Source of the DNA: Gillisia hiemivivida
GTDB lineage: Bacteria > Bacteroidota > Bacteroidia > Flavobacteriales > Flavobacteriaceae
Assembly (NCBI RefSeq): GCF_007997295.1
Contig: NZ_VORY01000015.1
Coordinates: forward strand, 1 to 64,000
Direction of reading: 5' to 3'
Length of the DNA stretch: 64,000 nt
Position numbers and translations under genes: made by a program. Under the pieces are notes generated by a model. The model saw only the letters and a program-made list of their open reading frames with translations. It made no database searches and was not told where the DNA came from. Shown in pieces: positions 27,793-37,900 of the stretch (its first letter is position 1; each line of letters starts with the position of its first letter).

Positions 27793-28606
27793 CTATTTCC
27801 TCCAGTTCTTTTATTTCTTTTCTATCCTTATTTACAATAACATACACATGACCAATATTGGTCATGTCATTAAATAATTTGATATCTATTGTGAAATAAC
27901 TTTTATTTTCATCTAACTCAAAACCTACAATATTTCCAATTGGGATACCGCGAGGAAAAATCAAGGATTTCCCACCTGTTATAATAGTGTCACCTTTTTT
28001 AACCGGAGCCAATCTGGGAACATCTATTAACTGTACAATATTGGGGTCTTTTCCATTCCAGATCAAAGACCCGAAGTGATTGGTTTTTTTGAGTTGCGCG
28101 TTTATTTTAGAATCGCTATTGAGAATTGAGATAACTCTGGAGTATTTTCTAGAAACATTATCTATTATTCCTACAATACCTTGACTGGTTACTACTCCTG
28201 ATTCTTGAACTATATTGTCTTTTTCACCTTTGTCCAAAGTGATGTAATTATCTACTTTGGAAAAATTATTATTTATGACTCTTGCTGTTCTAAATTGATA
28301 AACCCCTTCATAGATGGTAGAATCGATAAAAGTTTCCTCGAAAATGGTATCCGGAATATTGGAAAGTTTATTCCTTAATTCATTATTCTCCTCTAAAAGA
28401 CGTTCGTTATACTCTTCCAGGTAAAAATAAGCCTGAATGCTATTCGCTTTTTTATAAATACCACCGGTTATAAAATTGGCAGAGCTTATAAATTTACTTT
28501 TATGAAAAGTATGAGATTGAATTGTTAAAAATATAGATAGGCCAAACAGCAACAGAAATAAAATGTTATTCTTATTGCGGATAAGAAAATTGAAAATCTG
28601 CTGCAT
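27785..28606 (-). CDS. mreC: Rod shape-determining protein MreC
   Basis: MreC is a periplasmic scaffold of the elongasome. The 273-aa protein has a membrane anchor (about residues 14-29), a coiled-coil segment (about 55-85, rich in Glu/Leu/Asn: EEYNERLLEENNELRNKL) and a beta-rich domain with GVVTSQGIVGIIDNV and DTIITGGKSLIFPRGIPIG. Position between mreB and mreD settles the identity. Confidence 0.95.
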   Translation of the reverse strand: MQQIFNFLIRNKNNILFLLLFGLSIFLTIQSHTFHKSKFISSANFITGGIYKKANSIQAYFYLEEYNERLLEENNELRNKLSNIPDTIFEETFIDSTIYEGVYQFRTARVINNNFSKVDNYITLDKGEKDNIVQESGVVTSQGIVGIIDNVSRKYSRVISILNSDSKINAQLKKTNHFGSLIWNGKDPNIVQLIDVPRLAPVKKGDTIITGGKSLIFPRGIPIGNIVGFELDENKSYFTIDIKLFNDMTNIGHVYVIVNKDRKEIKELEEIDD

Positions 28607-28615
28607 GGGTTAATC

Positions 28616-29644
28616 CTACTTTATCAATATTCCTTTGTAACGGCTTAAGTTTTTAAGGCATATTCCAGTTCCTCGAACTACGGCTCTCAAGGGGTCTTCT
28701 GCAATATATACTGGAAGATCTGTTTTTAAAGACAAACGTTTATCTAATCCCCTTAACATAGATCCTCCCCCTGCAAGGTAGATTCCTGTATTGTAAATAT
28801 CGGCAGCTAATTCTGGTGGGGTTTGAGATAAAGTTTCCATCACAGCATCTTCTATTCTTAAAATAGATTTGTCTAATGCCTTAGCGATTTCTCTATAAGA
28901 TATTTGAACCTGTTTAGGTTTCCCAGTAAGTAGATCTCTACCTTGAACATTCATTTCCTCTGGTGGGATCTCAAGATCTTCAGTAGCAGCACCTATTTGA
29001 ATTTTTATTTTTTCAGCAGTACGCTCCCCAACATATAAGTTATGTTGTGTGCGCATAAAATAAACAATATCATTTGTGAACACATCTCCCGCGATTTTCA
29101 CAGATTTATCGCAAACAATCCCTCCAAGAGCAATCACTGCAATCTCGGTTGTCCCACCTCCTATATCCACAATCATATTTCCTTTTGGTTGCATGATATC
29201 TATTCCAATACCTATCGCTGCAGCCATTGGCTCATGAATAAGATAAACTTCCTTTCCGTTAACACGTTCTGCACTTTCTTTTACCGCGCGCATTTCAACC
29301 TCTGTAATCCCAGATGGGATACAAATTACCATTCTAAGAGCAGGAGTGAACCATTTTTTCTTTAATGCCGGAATTTCTTTGATAAACATGTTTATCATTT
29401 GTTCACTGGCGTCAAAATCGGCAATTACTCCATCTTTTAAGGGTCTAATTGTTTTAATGTTCTCATGGGTCTTCCCTTGCATCATTGCAGCTTCTTTACC
29501 TACGGCTATAATTTTTCCGGTGGTTCTGTCTCTGGCAACAATAGATGGGCTATCCACTACTACTTTATCGTTGTGGATTACCAAAGTATTGGCGGTTCCT
29601 AAATCTATTGCTATTTCTTCAATGAGAAAATCAAAAAATCCCAT
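28616..29644 (-). CDS. mreB: Rod shape-determining actin homologue MreB
   Basis: MreB forms actin-like filaments that guide cell-wall synthesis in rods. The 342-aa product has phosphate-1 motif IDLGTANTL at residues 13-21, the NMIVDIGGGTTEIAVIALGGIV block, EPMAAAIGIG, and the adenosine motif AGGGSMLRGLD. Length and motifs are standard. It follows purH by 35 nt, an arrangement seen in other flavobacteria. Confidence 0.98.
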   Translation of the reverse strand: MGFFDFLIEEIAIDLGTANTLVIHNDKVVVDSPSIVARDRTTGKIIAVGKEAAMMQGKTHENIKTIRPLKDGVIADFDASEQMINMFIKEIPALKKKWFTPALRMVICIPSGITEVEMRAVKESAERVNGKEVYLIHEPMAAAIGIGIDIMQPKGNMIVDIGGGTTEIAVIALGGIVCDKSVKIAGDVFTNDIVYFMRTQHNLYVGERTAEKIKIQIGAATEDLEIPPEEMNVQGRDLLTGKPKQVQISYREIAKALDKSILRIEDAVMETLSQTPPELAADIYNTGIYLAGGGSMLRGLDKRLSLKTDLPVYIAEDPLRAVVRGTGICLKNLSRYKGILIK

Positions 29645-29679
29645 ATTTCTTTTGTTGAGGTTAGGTAAATGTAATAAAA

Positions 29680-31206
29680 TTAATGTTTAAAATGGCGCGT
29701 ACCAGTCATTACCATAGCCATATTATGTTGGTTACAATAATCTATGCTTAATTGATCTTTAATAGAGCCTCCAGGCTGTATTACTGCGGTAATTCCTGCA
29801 TTATCTGCAATCTCTACACAATCTGGAAAAGGAAAAAAAGCATCACTTGCCATCACCGATCCTTTGAGATCGAAATTAAACGACTTTGCTTTTTCAATAC
29901 TATGCGTTAAAGCATCTACTCTAGAGGTCTGCCCGGTTCCGCTTGCTAGTAATTGTTTGTTTTTTGCTAAAACGATGGTGTTGGATTTGGTGTGTTTGCA
30001 AATTTTAGATGCAAATATCAAATCCTTTAACTCGTTAGAAGTGGGTTTATTGTTTGTAGCATCCGTTAAATCTGCCTCAGAATCTGTCTTAAAGTCTTTA
30101 TCTTGAACCAAAACCCCATTTAAACAAGTTCTCACTAGTTTCTGCGGTAATTCCTGTTCTTTCTGAATTAGAATAATTCTGTTCTTTTTCCCTTTTAAAG
30201 CTTCAAGTGCTTCTGAAGAAAAAGAAGGAGCGATCACTACTTCGCAAAATAACTTATGAATTTCTTCTGCAGTTGCTTTATCAATTTCAGTGTTGCTAAT
30301 TAGAACTCCTCCAAAAGCTGAAACAGGGTCTCCCGCTAAAGCATCCTTATAAGCTTGTAAAATAGTATCTCTTTGAGCTAATCCACAGGCATTATTATGT
30401 TTTAAAATGGCAAATGTTGGAGCGTCATTCTTGAATTCATTCATCAAATTCACAGCAGCATCTACATCCAGTAAATTATTATATGATAATTCCTTTCCGT
30501 GTAACTGATTGAATATAGCTTCAAAATCTCCAAAGAAGGTTCCTTTTTGATGTGGGTTTTCCCCATATCTTAATTCTTTTCCTTTATTGAAACTTTGTTT
30601 GAAAGTGTTGTCTTCAGAGTTAAAGAAATTGAAGATTGCAGTATCATAATGAGATGATACTTGGAAAGATTTTCCCGCGAATTTCTTTCTGTCCTCCTGT
30701 GAAGTAGTTCCGTTATTTTCTGATAAAAGCTCTAAAAACTCTGAGTAATCATCTACAGAAGAAACACAAAGTACATCATTAAAATTCTTAGCTGCAGCTC
30801 GAATAAGAGAAATCCCTCCTATATCGATCTTTTCAATAATATCTGCCTCAGATGCTCCTGAAGCTACTGTTTTTTCAAAAGGATAAAGATCCACAATCAC
30901 AATGTCAATTTGTGGAATTTCAAATTCCTTCATTTCTGCAACATCACCTTCATTATCCTGTCTGTTAAGAATCCCACCAAAAACTTTAGGGTGCAAAGTT
31001 TTAACTCGACCTCCTAAAATTGAGGGGTAAGAAGTTAGATCTTCTACAGGAATAACAGCGGTCCCTAGATCTTTAATGAATTTTTCTGTACCACCAGTTG
31101 AATAAATAGTAATTCCAAGTTCATCCATTTTCTTAACTATGGGTGCCAATCCATCTTTACTGAATACCGAAATTAAAGCAGATTTCGCCGTTTTTAAATT
31201 GCTCAT
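29680..31206 (-). CDS. purH: Bifunctional AICAR transformylase / IMP cyclohydrolase
   Basis: PurH performs the last two steps of de novo IMP synthesis. The 508-aa protein has an N-terminal MGS-like IMP cyclohydrolase domain (SVFSKDGLAPIVKKM, STGGTEKFI, GGRVKTLHPKVFGGIL) and a C-terminal AICARFT domain (ELRYGENPHQKG, KHNNACGLA, SDAFFPFPD, IQPGGSIKDQ). It stands 35 nt before mreB and is probably transcribed with the rod-shape genes, coupling purine supply and wall growth only by position. Confidence 0.98.
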   Translation of the reverse strand: MSNLKTAKSALISVFSKDGLAPIVKKMDELGITIYSTGGTEKFIKDLGTAVIPVEDLTSYPSILGGRVKTLHPKVFGGILNRQDNEGDVAEMKEFEIPQIDIVIVDLYPFEKTVASGASEADIIEKIDIGGISLIRAAAKNFNDVLCVSSVDDYSEFLELLSENNGTTSQEDRKKFAGKSFQVSSHYDTAIFNFFNSEDNTFKQSFNKGKELRYGENPHQKGTFFGDFEAIFNQLHGKELSYNNLLDVDAAVNLMNEFKNDAPTFAILKHNNACGLAQRDTILQAYKDALAGDPVSAFGGVLISNTEIDKATAEEIHKLFCEVVIAPSFSSEALEALKGKKNRIILIQKEQELPQKLVRTCLNGVLVQDKDFKTDSEADLTDATNNKPTSNELKDLIFASKICKHTKSNTIVLAKNKQLLASGTGQTSRVDALTHSIEKAKSFNFDLKGSVMASDAFFPFPDCVEIADNAGITAVIQPGGSIKDQLSIDYCNQHNMAMVMTGTRHFKH

Positions 31207-31228
31207 TGTGTTGTGTTTGTTAAGCTTG

Positions 31229-31236
31229 CAAAAGTA
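31229..31236 (-). promoter_or_regulatory. -7 promoter box of purH-mre
   Basis: The minus strand reads TACTTTTG, an exact TAnnTTTG match, 22 nt before the purH start. It is the likely start of a transcript that could run to rodA. Confidence 0.5.
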
Positions 31237-31349
31237 ATTAAATCGCTATTAATTATATAGTTCTAAAGTTTTATTTCTTAAAAAAAATGTAACGAAAATA
31301 TACACTAGACGTCTTATCTTTAATCTTTGTAAAAACACCCGGTTTTTCT

Positions 31350-32603
31350 ATGCTAATATATTTAAGGCTATTAACAGAAAGTTTTAATTTCGCTGTCAGT
31401 GCGTTAATAAACAATAAACTACGCACCTTCCTTTCTTTGTTAGGGGTGACCATTGGTATATTTTCTATTATTGCAGTTCTTGCTGCAGTAGATTCCCTGG
31501 AGCGAGAAATAAAAGGAAGCTTAAGCTCCTTAGATAATAGCACCATCATGGTAATGCGTTTCAAATTTGGACCTTCGGAGATCCCTCGTTGGAAAAGAGA
31601 ACAATTTCCAGATGTTTCTTATGATGAATATCAATACTTAGAAAAAAATCTTCCAGATGTAGAAGCTATAGATTACGCTTTGAATGTAGGTAGAGAAACT
31701 ATCAAATTCGAAGAAAAAACGGTTTCTCAGGTAGAGGTTGGAGCTGTTACTCATAATTATTATCAAATTGAAGCGCTACAGCTGGCGGAGGGGAGATTTT
31801 TTAATGAGGCAGAATCTGTTAGTGGGACCCATGTAATTATTTTAGGTCATGAAATTGCCCAGAATTTATTTGGACAAAGAGAAGCCTTGAGAAAAGAAAT
31901 TAGAATGTATGGGCAAAGATTTATTGTAATTGGAGTTCTCAAAAAGGAAGGAGCTGGATTGTTTGGAGGTTCTAAAGATACTTCTGTATTCTTACCTGTA
32001 AATGTTATTAGACGAATTTATGGGGATAATAATAAAGCTGCTTTTCCTCAAATACTTATTAAGCCAAATGAAGGCGTAGATAATGCTGAATTTATCGCAG
32101 TGCTAACTCAGAAGTTGAGAAATTACAGAGCTTTAAAGCCAGATGAGATTAGTAATTTCTTTGTGAATCAGCTTCAAGGTTTTGCAGACCTTATAGATAA
32201 TATTACGGGACAACTTAATCTAATGGGGCTGGTTATAAGTGGATTTTCATTATTGGTTGGGGGCTTCGGGATTGCGAACATCATGTTTGTAAGTGTAAAA
32301 GAACGAACCAATTTAATAGGAATTCAAAAATCCTTAGGAGCCAAGAATAGGTTTATTTTGTTCCAATTCTTATTTGAAGCCGTGATACTAGCAATAATTG
32401 GCGGATTAATAGGATTGTTCCTGGTATGGATAGTTTCAATATTGGCTTCGCAATTTACAGGGGATTTTGAATTTGTCTTGTCCCCATGGAATATGTTTAT
32501 AGGAACCATGGTTTCAGCAGTTATTGGATTGATTTCAGGAATAATACCTGCGATCGCTGCTTCCAAACTAGATCCTGTAGAGGCAATTAGGACGGGAATG
32601 TAA
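31350..32603 (+). CDS. MacB/FtsX-type ABC transporter permease
   Basis: The inner-membrane permease has 417 aa. A first helix near residues 30-48 (LSLLGVTIGIFSIIAVLAAV) is followed by a periplasmic MacB_PCD domain (about 50-250) and an FtsX domain of three helices (about 280-410: SLLVGGFGIANIMFVSVKERTNLIGIQKSLGA). The C-terminus SKLDPVEAIRTGM is typical. No ATPase gene is adjacent, so its partner must lie elsewhere. In Bacteroidota such permeases often export lipoprotein or peptide substrates, but none can be named here. Confidence 0.92.
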   Translation: MLIYLRLLTESFNFAVSALINNKLRTFLSLLGVTIGIFSIIAVLAAVDSLEREIKGSLSSLDNSTIMVMRFKFGPSEIPRWKREQFPDVSYDEYQYLEKNLPDVEAIDYALNVGRETIKFEEKTVSQVEVGAVTHNYYQIEALQLAEGRFFNEAESVSGTHVIILGHEIAQNLFGQREALRKEIRMYGQRFIVIGVLKKEGAGLFGGSKDTSVFLPVNVIRRIYGDNNKAAFPQILIKPNEGVDNAEFIAVLTQKLRNYRALKPDEISNFFVNQLQGFADLIDNITGQLNLMGLVISGFSLLVGGFGIANIMFVSVKERTNLIGIQKSLGAKNRFILFQFLFEAVILAIIGGLIGLFLVWIVSILASQFTGDFEFVLSPWNMFIGTMVSAVIGLISGIIPAIAASKLDPVEAIRTGM

Positions 32604-32612
32604 TCCCCATTG

Positions 32613-32637
32613 CCCTTTGGGATATTTCCCCAAAGGG
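32613..32637. repeat. Palindrome after the ABC permease
   Basis: CCCTTTGGG (32613-32621) pairs with CCCAAAGGG (32629-32637), ten bases after the permease stop. Neither strand carries a T-tract next to the stem, so it looks like a palindromic repeat rather than a standard terminator. Confidence 0.5.
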
Positions 32638-32734
32638 AAAAATTAACGGTAAAGAAGGACTCTAAAGCGGTCAATGCTATTTAGGCATGGACAATGGACA
32701 AATTTGAAACTTCAAACCTTAAATTTTGAATAGT

Positions 32735-33193
32735 TTATCCTAAAATTTTCGCAATTTCTTCATTAACAAACTCTAAGAACAATTCGTCTTCTTTAGAAAA
32801 TGGATCTGCGGTATGAGAATCTATATCTATTTGCCCAATATTTTCTCCATTAACGAATAAAGGCACAACGATCTCTGCTTTTACATAAATACTGCAGGCA
32901 ATATAATTGTCTTGAGCTTTGACGTCTGGTACAACAAAGTTCTTGTTGGTAACAGCTACTTGCCCACAAATTCCTTTTCCAAATGGAATAATTAGGTGAT
33001 CTGTAGGTTCTCCAGCAAAAGCCCTCAATTTGAGCTCGTTCTTATCTCCATTTTTAAAATAGAATCCTACCCAATCGTAGTATGGAATATTTTTTTCTAA
33101 TAATTCGCAAACTTCTGTAAGCCTGTGGTCTACAGAAAGATTTTTGGATTCTATAATAGAAAGAACCTGAGGTTTTAATTTTTGAAAAGGCAT
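32735..33193 (-). CDS. GAF-domain protein, free methionine-R-sulfoxide reductase type
   Basis: The 152-aa protein is a single GAF domain of the fRMsr (MsrC) group, which reduces free methionine-R-sulfoxide in the cytoplasm. IPFGKGICGQVA and DNYIACSIYVKAEIVVPLF carry two of the three conserved Cys. The position of the first (usual sequence near GxxAC) reads EPTDHL, so that Cys is absent. VGFYFKN at the start is typical. Activity should depend on the remaining pair, but this is inference. It is divergent from exosortase F. Confidence 0.85.
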   Translation of the reverse strand: MPFQKLKPQVLSIIESKNLSVDHRLTEVCELLEKNIPYYDWVGFYFKNGDKNELKLRAFAGEPTDHLIIPFGKGICGQVAVTNKNFVVPDVKAQDNYIACSIYVKAEIVVPLFVNGENIGQIDIDSHTADPFSKEDELFLEFVNEEIAKILG

Positions 33194-33209
33194 GTTGCTG
33201 ATTTTTGTT

Positions 33210-33217
33210 CAAAAGTA
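33210..33217 (-). promoter_or_regulatory. -7 promoter box of the GAF protein gene
   Basis: The minus strand reads TACTTTTG, an exact TAnnTTTG match, 16 nt before the start. It is divergent from the exosortase F promoter 40 bp away. Confidence 0.5.
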
Positions 33218-33254
33218 TTAAAAAGTATTAGTACAGTCACCTATGTATTTTCTA

Positions 33255-33262
33255 TAAATTTG
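33255..33262 (+). promoter_or_regulatory. -7 promoter box of exosortase F
   Basis: TAAATTTG matches TAnnTTTG exactly and ends 18 nt before the TTG start. With the in-frame stop at 33278-33280 it supports that start. Confidence 0.5.
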
Positions 33263-33280
33263 TTAAAATCAAGTTTTTAA

Positions 33281-33838
33281 TTGCTTCAACTATTTAAAAA
33301 ATATAGATCGGTTTTACAGTTCATTCTCATTTTTATGGGAAGCTATTTTATATTCTCGATTTTATACAATTTATATCTCTCTTTTTTTGAAGCTTCTAGC
33401 TACTATCCCGACTTTTTTACGCATTTAGTGGCCTTGCAAAGTGAATCTGTGATCGAATCTTTTGGCTATACCTCAAAGACAATGATTCATCCAAATGAGC
33501 CTTCCCTGCAATTATTTGTCAATGATGTATTTCTTGCAAGGATCGTAGAGGGTTGTAATTCTATAAGTATCATTATATTGTTCACCTCTTTTATACTTTC
33601 CTTTTTCGCCAAGTTTAAAATAAGCTTCCTTTATATTTTTACAGGAGCAGTGATCATTTATATCGCGAATATTTTAAGAATTGTTATCTTGGCTATTGGA
33701 ATTTATGAATACCCACAATACACAAGCTTCTTGCACACCATTGTTTTTCCGCTCATAATTTACGGGACTGTATTTATTTTGTGGGTTTTTTGGGTTCGGT
33801 TATTTTCTAAAAACACAGTAGATGAAAAAGCGGTATAA
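33281..33838 (+). CDS. xrtF: Exosortase F (XrtF), TTG start
   Basis: This is a polytopic membrane cysteine protease/transpeptidase that processes proteins with a C-terminal sorting signal. The 185-aa product shows the exosortase triad: Cys92 in VEGCNSI, Arg133 in NILRIVIL and His152 in FLHTIVFPL. The start is TTG: an in-frame TAA directly precedes it, and the next ATG (codon 19) would remove the conserved MLQLFKKYRSVLQFIL opening. A -7 box lies 18 nt upstream. It overlaps its partner gene by 17 nt. Confidence 0.92.
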   Translation: MLQLFKKYRSVLQFILIFMGSYFIFSILYNLYLSFFEASSYYPDFFTHLVALQSESVIESFGYTSKTMIHPNEPSLQLFVNDVFLARIVEGCNSISIIILFTSFILSFFAKFKISFLYIFTGAVIIYIANILRIVILAIGIYEYPQYTSFLHTIVFPLIIYGTVFILWVFWVRLFSKNTVDEKAV

Positions 33839-34268
33839 AATTATTATGATCTCTTTGCTTGTTACCTTACTAGTAATGGTGCGCTATTTTGAGAATCAAT
33901 TATTTTATGACCCGTTATTAAAATTCTATGAGGCAGACTATTTGAATCACTCATTTCCATATTTTGAGACCGGGAAATTGTTTTTTAATGTCCTTTTAAG
34001 GTATTCAATCAATTCTATTATTTCGTTGGGGATACTATATGTTACTTTTTTTGATAAAAATATTTTAGAATTCTCGGTTTATCTTTTTTCGATCTTTTTT
34101 GTAATATGTTTTACTGTGTTTGTTGTCTTGATTTTTGAAATAGAAAGCCAAAACTTTTTAGCACTCTTTTATGTTAGAAGGTTTTTGATCCATCCAATTT
34201 TTGTTCTAATATTAATGCCAGCATTCTATTATTACAGGCGCAAAAATGGCCATAAACTCAAAAGTTAA
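33822..34268 (+). CDS. Exosortase F system-associated membrane protein
   Basis: The product has 148 aa with about four hydrophobic segments. The conserved family opening RYFENQLFYDPLLKFYEADYLN follows the first helix (residues 8-20), and a basic tail ends the protein (RRKNGHKLKS). It always accompanies XrtF in Flavobacteriaceae, and here its start lies inside xrtF, so both are co-translated. Its exact role in sorting is unknown. Confidence 0.9.
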   Translation: MKKRYKIIMISLLVTLLVMVRYFENQLFYDPLLKFYEADYLNHSFPYFETGKLFFNVLLRYSINSIISLGILYVTFFDKNILEFSVYLFSIFFVICFTVFVVLIFEIESQNFLALFYVRRFLIHPIFVLILMPAFYYYRRKNGHKLKS

Positions 34269-34280
34269 TCCTGAAAACTT

Positions 34281-34302
34281 GAAAGTTAGAGATACAACTT
34301 TC
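34281..34302. promoter_or_regulatory. Possible operator, inverted repeat before the copper operon
   Basis: GAAAGTT (34281-34287) and AACTTTC (34296-34302) form a 7-bp inverted repeat with an 8-nt spacer. It lies directly upstream of a -7 box, where the -33 region would be. A metal regulator could bind here, but no binding is shown. Confidence 0.3.
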
Positions 34303-34305
34303 TGT

Positions 34306-34313
34306 TACATTTG
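34306..34313 (+). promoter_or_regulatory. -7 promoter box of the RND operon
   Basis: TACATTTG matches TAnnTTTG exactly, 80 nt before the HYC_CC_PP start. A second exact match (TATATTTG, 34380-34387) lies only 6 nt before that start and is less likely to be used. Confidence 0.4.
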
Positions 34314-34393
34314 TATAAGCTGTTATAATCTATGCTTGCTGATTAAGAGGTAAGTATATCAATTATAACAATTATTGTTTATATTTGTTTGTA

Positions 34394-34810
34394 ATGAAAA
34401 AAGGTATCCAGAAATTTTCTTCTTTGATTCTAGCGCTATTAGTGCTGGTTTCCACCTTTTCCTTTACTATCGAAAAACATTTCTGTGGAGATTTATTGGT
34501 AGATCAAGCTGTGTTTTCTAAAGTTAAAGATTGTGGGATGAGTTCCCATAATATGGATGCTATGATGGTTTCAGGAATGCTTACAGATTCTTGCTGTACT
34601 AATACACATCTTGCCATAGAAGGTCAAGACGAGTTAAAGATCTCTTTTGATAAATTAAGTCTGGATCAGCAAGTTTTTGTTTCAGCCTTTACTATTTCTT
34701 TCATTGAACTTTTTGAAAGTTCTCCAGAACAGATAATTCCTTTTAAAGATTATTCCCCACCCCTACTGGTCACAGATATCCATTTGATGGACCAGGTATT
34801 CCTTATCTGA
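34394..34810 (+). CDS. HYC_CC_PP family small secreted protein
   Basis: The product has 138 aa with a signal-like hydrophobic start (residues 9-24), then HFCGD, a DSCCT pair and a late SPPLL. This order (His-x-Cys, Cys-Cys, Pro-Pro) defines the HYC_CC_PP family, seen next to metal-resistance genes in Bacteroidota. It probably binds copper or a related metal in the periplasm, which is inferred from the Cys/His pattern and from its position as the first gene before the RND pump. I use the ATG at 34394. A TTG nine bases earlier is in frame. Confidence 0.8.
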   Translation: MKKGIQKFSSLILALLVLVSTFSFTIEKHFCGDLLVDQAVFSKVKDCGMSSHNMDAMMVSGMLTDSCCTNTHLAIEGQDELKISFDKLSLDQQVFVSAFTISFIELFESSPEQIIPFKDYSPPLLVTDIHLMDQVFLI

Positions 34811-34933
34811 TTTTAAATAATTTTTATCGAACTAACTACAAGAGTAGTCAGTTTGAGCTATGTCGTAGTCTGATCTTTATCATTCTTCTTCGACCAAAAA
34901 CTTAGTTTTTTGAAAATTATTTAAAGTAAACCC

Positions 34934-37900
34934 ATGTTTAATAAACTTATAAAATATTTCCTCTACAATAGATTAGTAACAATACTATTGTTGCTTTCTC
35001 TGGTAGGATGGGGATTGGTCACTGCTCCATTCGATTGGGATACTGGATTTTTGCCTAAAGATTCGGTTCCCGTAGATGCCATTCCAGATATCGGTGAAAA
35101 CCAGCAAATTGTATTCACAGATTGGCCGGGGAGATCTCCGCAGGATATCGAAGATCAGATCACCTATCCCATGACCTCTACATTATTGGGGATCTCCGGA
35201 GTGAAATCTATTCGTAGTACTTCGATGTTCGGATTTTCTACCATCTACATTATTTTTGAAGAGGATGTAGAATTCTATTGGTCCAGAACCCGGGTATTAG
35301 AAAAATTGAATTCGCTCCCAACAGATCTGCTTCCATCAGGTGTGCAACCAACTTTAGGTCCAGATGCAACTGGACTGGGGCAAGTGTATTGGTATACGCT
35401 GGAAGGTCGCGATCCAGAAGGTAATGTTACCGGTGGCTGGGATCTTAATGAATTGAGATCTATCCAGGATTATTATGTGAAGCTTGGATTAAGTGGAACT
35501 TCAGGAGTCTCAGAAGTGGCATCTGTAGGAGGCTATGTTCAGGAGTATCAGATAGATGTAGATCCAGATGCTTTAAAGGCATATAATATTGGAATTGATC
35601 AGGTGATGATGGCTGTGAAGAATTCCAATAGGGATATTGGCGCCAAAACCATGGAGATCAATAAAGTTGAATATCTGGTTCGTGGATTGGGATATATCGA
35701 GTCTGTTGAGGACATCGAAAATTCAGTAGTTCTTGCCAATGATAATAACACTCCTGTTCTGATTAAAGATCTTGGGGTGGTAAGCTTGGGGCCTGCAGAA
35801 CGCCGTGGAATCTTGGATAAAGGAGGAGCAGAGGTTGTTGGAGGAGTAGTTGTTGCCAGATATGGTTCCAATCCGCTTCAAGTAATTAAGAATACCAAAG
35901 AGAAGATCAAGGAAATATCTGTAGGTCTGCCTCAAAAAACATTGGCCGATGGAACTATAAGCAAGCTTACCATTGTTCCTTTTTATGATCGTACACAATT
36001 AATTGGAGAAACAATAGGAACTCTTGAGAGTGCCCTTTCGCATGAAATTTTAATAAGTATCATTGTAATTATTGTATTGGTCCTAAATCTTAGAGCCTCC
36101 ATCTTAATTTCCAGTTTATTGCCTATTGGGGTGCTAATGACTTTTATTGCCATGCGTTATTTTGGGGTAGATGCTAATGTGGTTGCATTATCTGGAATAG
36201 CTATTTCTATTGGGGTCATGGTGGATGTCGGAATTATTTTTGTTGAGAATATTATTCGGCACTTGGAGATGAAAAAGAATGCGGGAGCCCGAGATAATAA
36301 ATTATTGCAGGTAATTCATAAAGCAACCTTAGAGGTAGCCCCAGCTGTTACAACTGCCTTAGCAACTACTATTGTAAGTTTCTTGCCGGTCTTTTTTATG
36401 GAACATGCAGAAGGGAAGCTATTTAGACCATTGGCATTCACCAAAACTTTTGCCTTGGGAGCAGCATTTATTATTGGGATATTAATATTACCAATGATCA
36501 CTTTTTTCTTTTTCAACATAAAAGTTCAGAAGAAAAAAGTGGTAAGGATTTGGAATATAGTTTTAATAGTTACTGGCCTTTTCTTAGCGATCTATTTCAG
36601 TTTTTGGTTACCATTAGCATTAGTAGTAATAGGAACATTAAGATTATTCGAGGATAAAAATCCAGAGTTTTTAGGAAAGTATTCCAACTTAATCACCGTA
36701 ATAGTGATCCTTGCGGTAACCTTGTTTTTCTTAGCGGAAGAATGGGTGCCACTTGGACATCAAACATCTGTTATTTCAAACTATTTCTTTGTAATTGTAC
36801 TGCTTGCCATTACTCTTTTTATCCTCATGGGTATAGTGAAATATTACCAAGTGATTCTTAACTGGTGCCTATTAAATAAAGGGAAATTTCTTATTCTTCC
36901 ATTAATGACCATTTTATTTGGAATCATGATCTGGTTAGGATTTCCAAAGGTTTTTGGTTTTGCTGCAACCGGTTTTGACAAGGTAGGCTGGAACGTGAGA
37001 AGTACTTCTGTTTGGAGCGGAATGTCTCATACGTTTCCGGGAGTAGGGAAAGAGTTCATGCCTTCATTAAATGAAGGGAGTTTTTTACTGATGCCTACTG
37101 CAATGCCTCATGTTGGGATAGAAGCTTCCAAAGAGATTATGCAAAAACTCGATATAGCAATTACTGACATTCCCGAAGTTGATGTTGCTGTTGGAAAGTT
37201 AGGGCGAATAGAAAGCGCACTGGATCCTGCGCCAATCTCTATGTATGAGACTATCATTAATTATAAACCTGAATTTATTCTTACTGAAAAGGGCAAACCA
37301 GTGGCCTTTAAAGTTGATGATGATAATAAATTCATATTAAGATCTGGAGATAGCTTAACCAATGAAGAAGCCTTAGAAGGCAGGACAGAAAGGGAAGATC
37401 TAATTGAAGATGAGGATGGTGATTATTATAGGAATTGGCGCTCTCATATTAAAAGTCCAGATGATATTTGGGAAGAAATAGTAAAACGAACCAATATTCC
37501 GGGAGTGACCTCTGCCCCTAAATTACAACCAATAGAAACCAGATTGGTGATGCTACAAACCGGGATGCGGGCTCCAATGGGAATAAAGGTTTACGGGCCA
37601 GACCTTCAAACAATTCAGGATTTCGGAATTGAACTGGAGGAATTGTTAAAGCAAGTACCTTCTGTAAAGGCTGAAGCAGTTTTTGCAGATAGAACCGTTG
37701 GGAAACCCTATTTAGAAATTGATATTGATAGAAACGCCATTGCCAGATATGGCTTAAGTATTGAAGACGTGCAGCAAAGCTTGGAAACTTCCATTGGCGG
37801 AATGGAGATCACCACTACCGTGGAAGGTCGAGAGCGATATCCTGTTAGAGTACGTTATCCAAGAGAGTTACGGGATGACCCGGAAAGCCTCAAAAAAATC

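Noticed and set aside
31271-31564. Open frame of 97 codons on the minus strand before the ABC permease
   Set aside because: It overlaps the start of the permease gene on the other strand and shows no family pattern.
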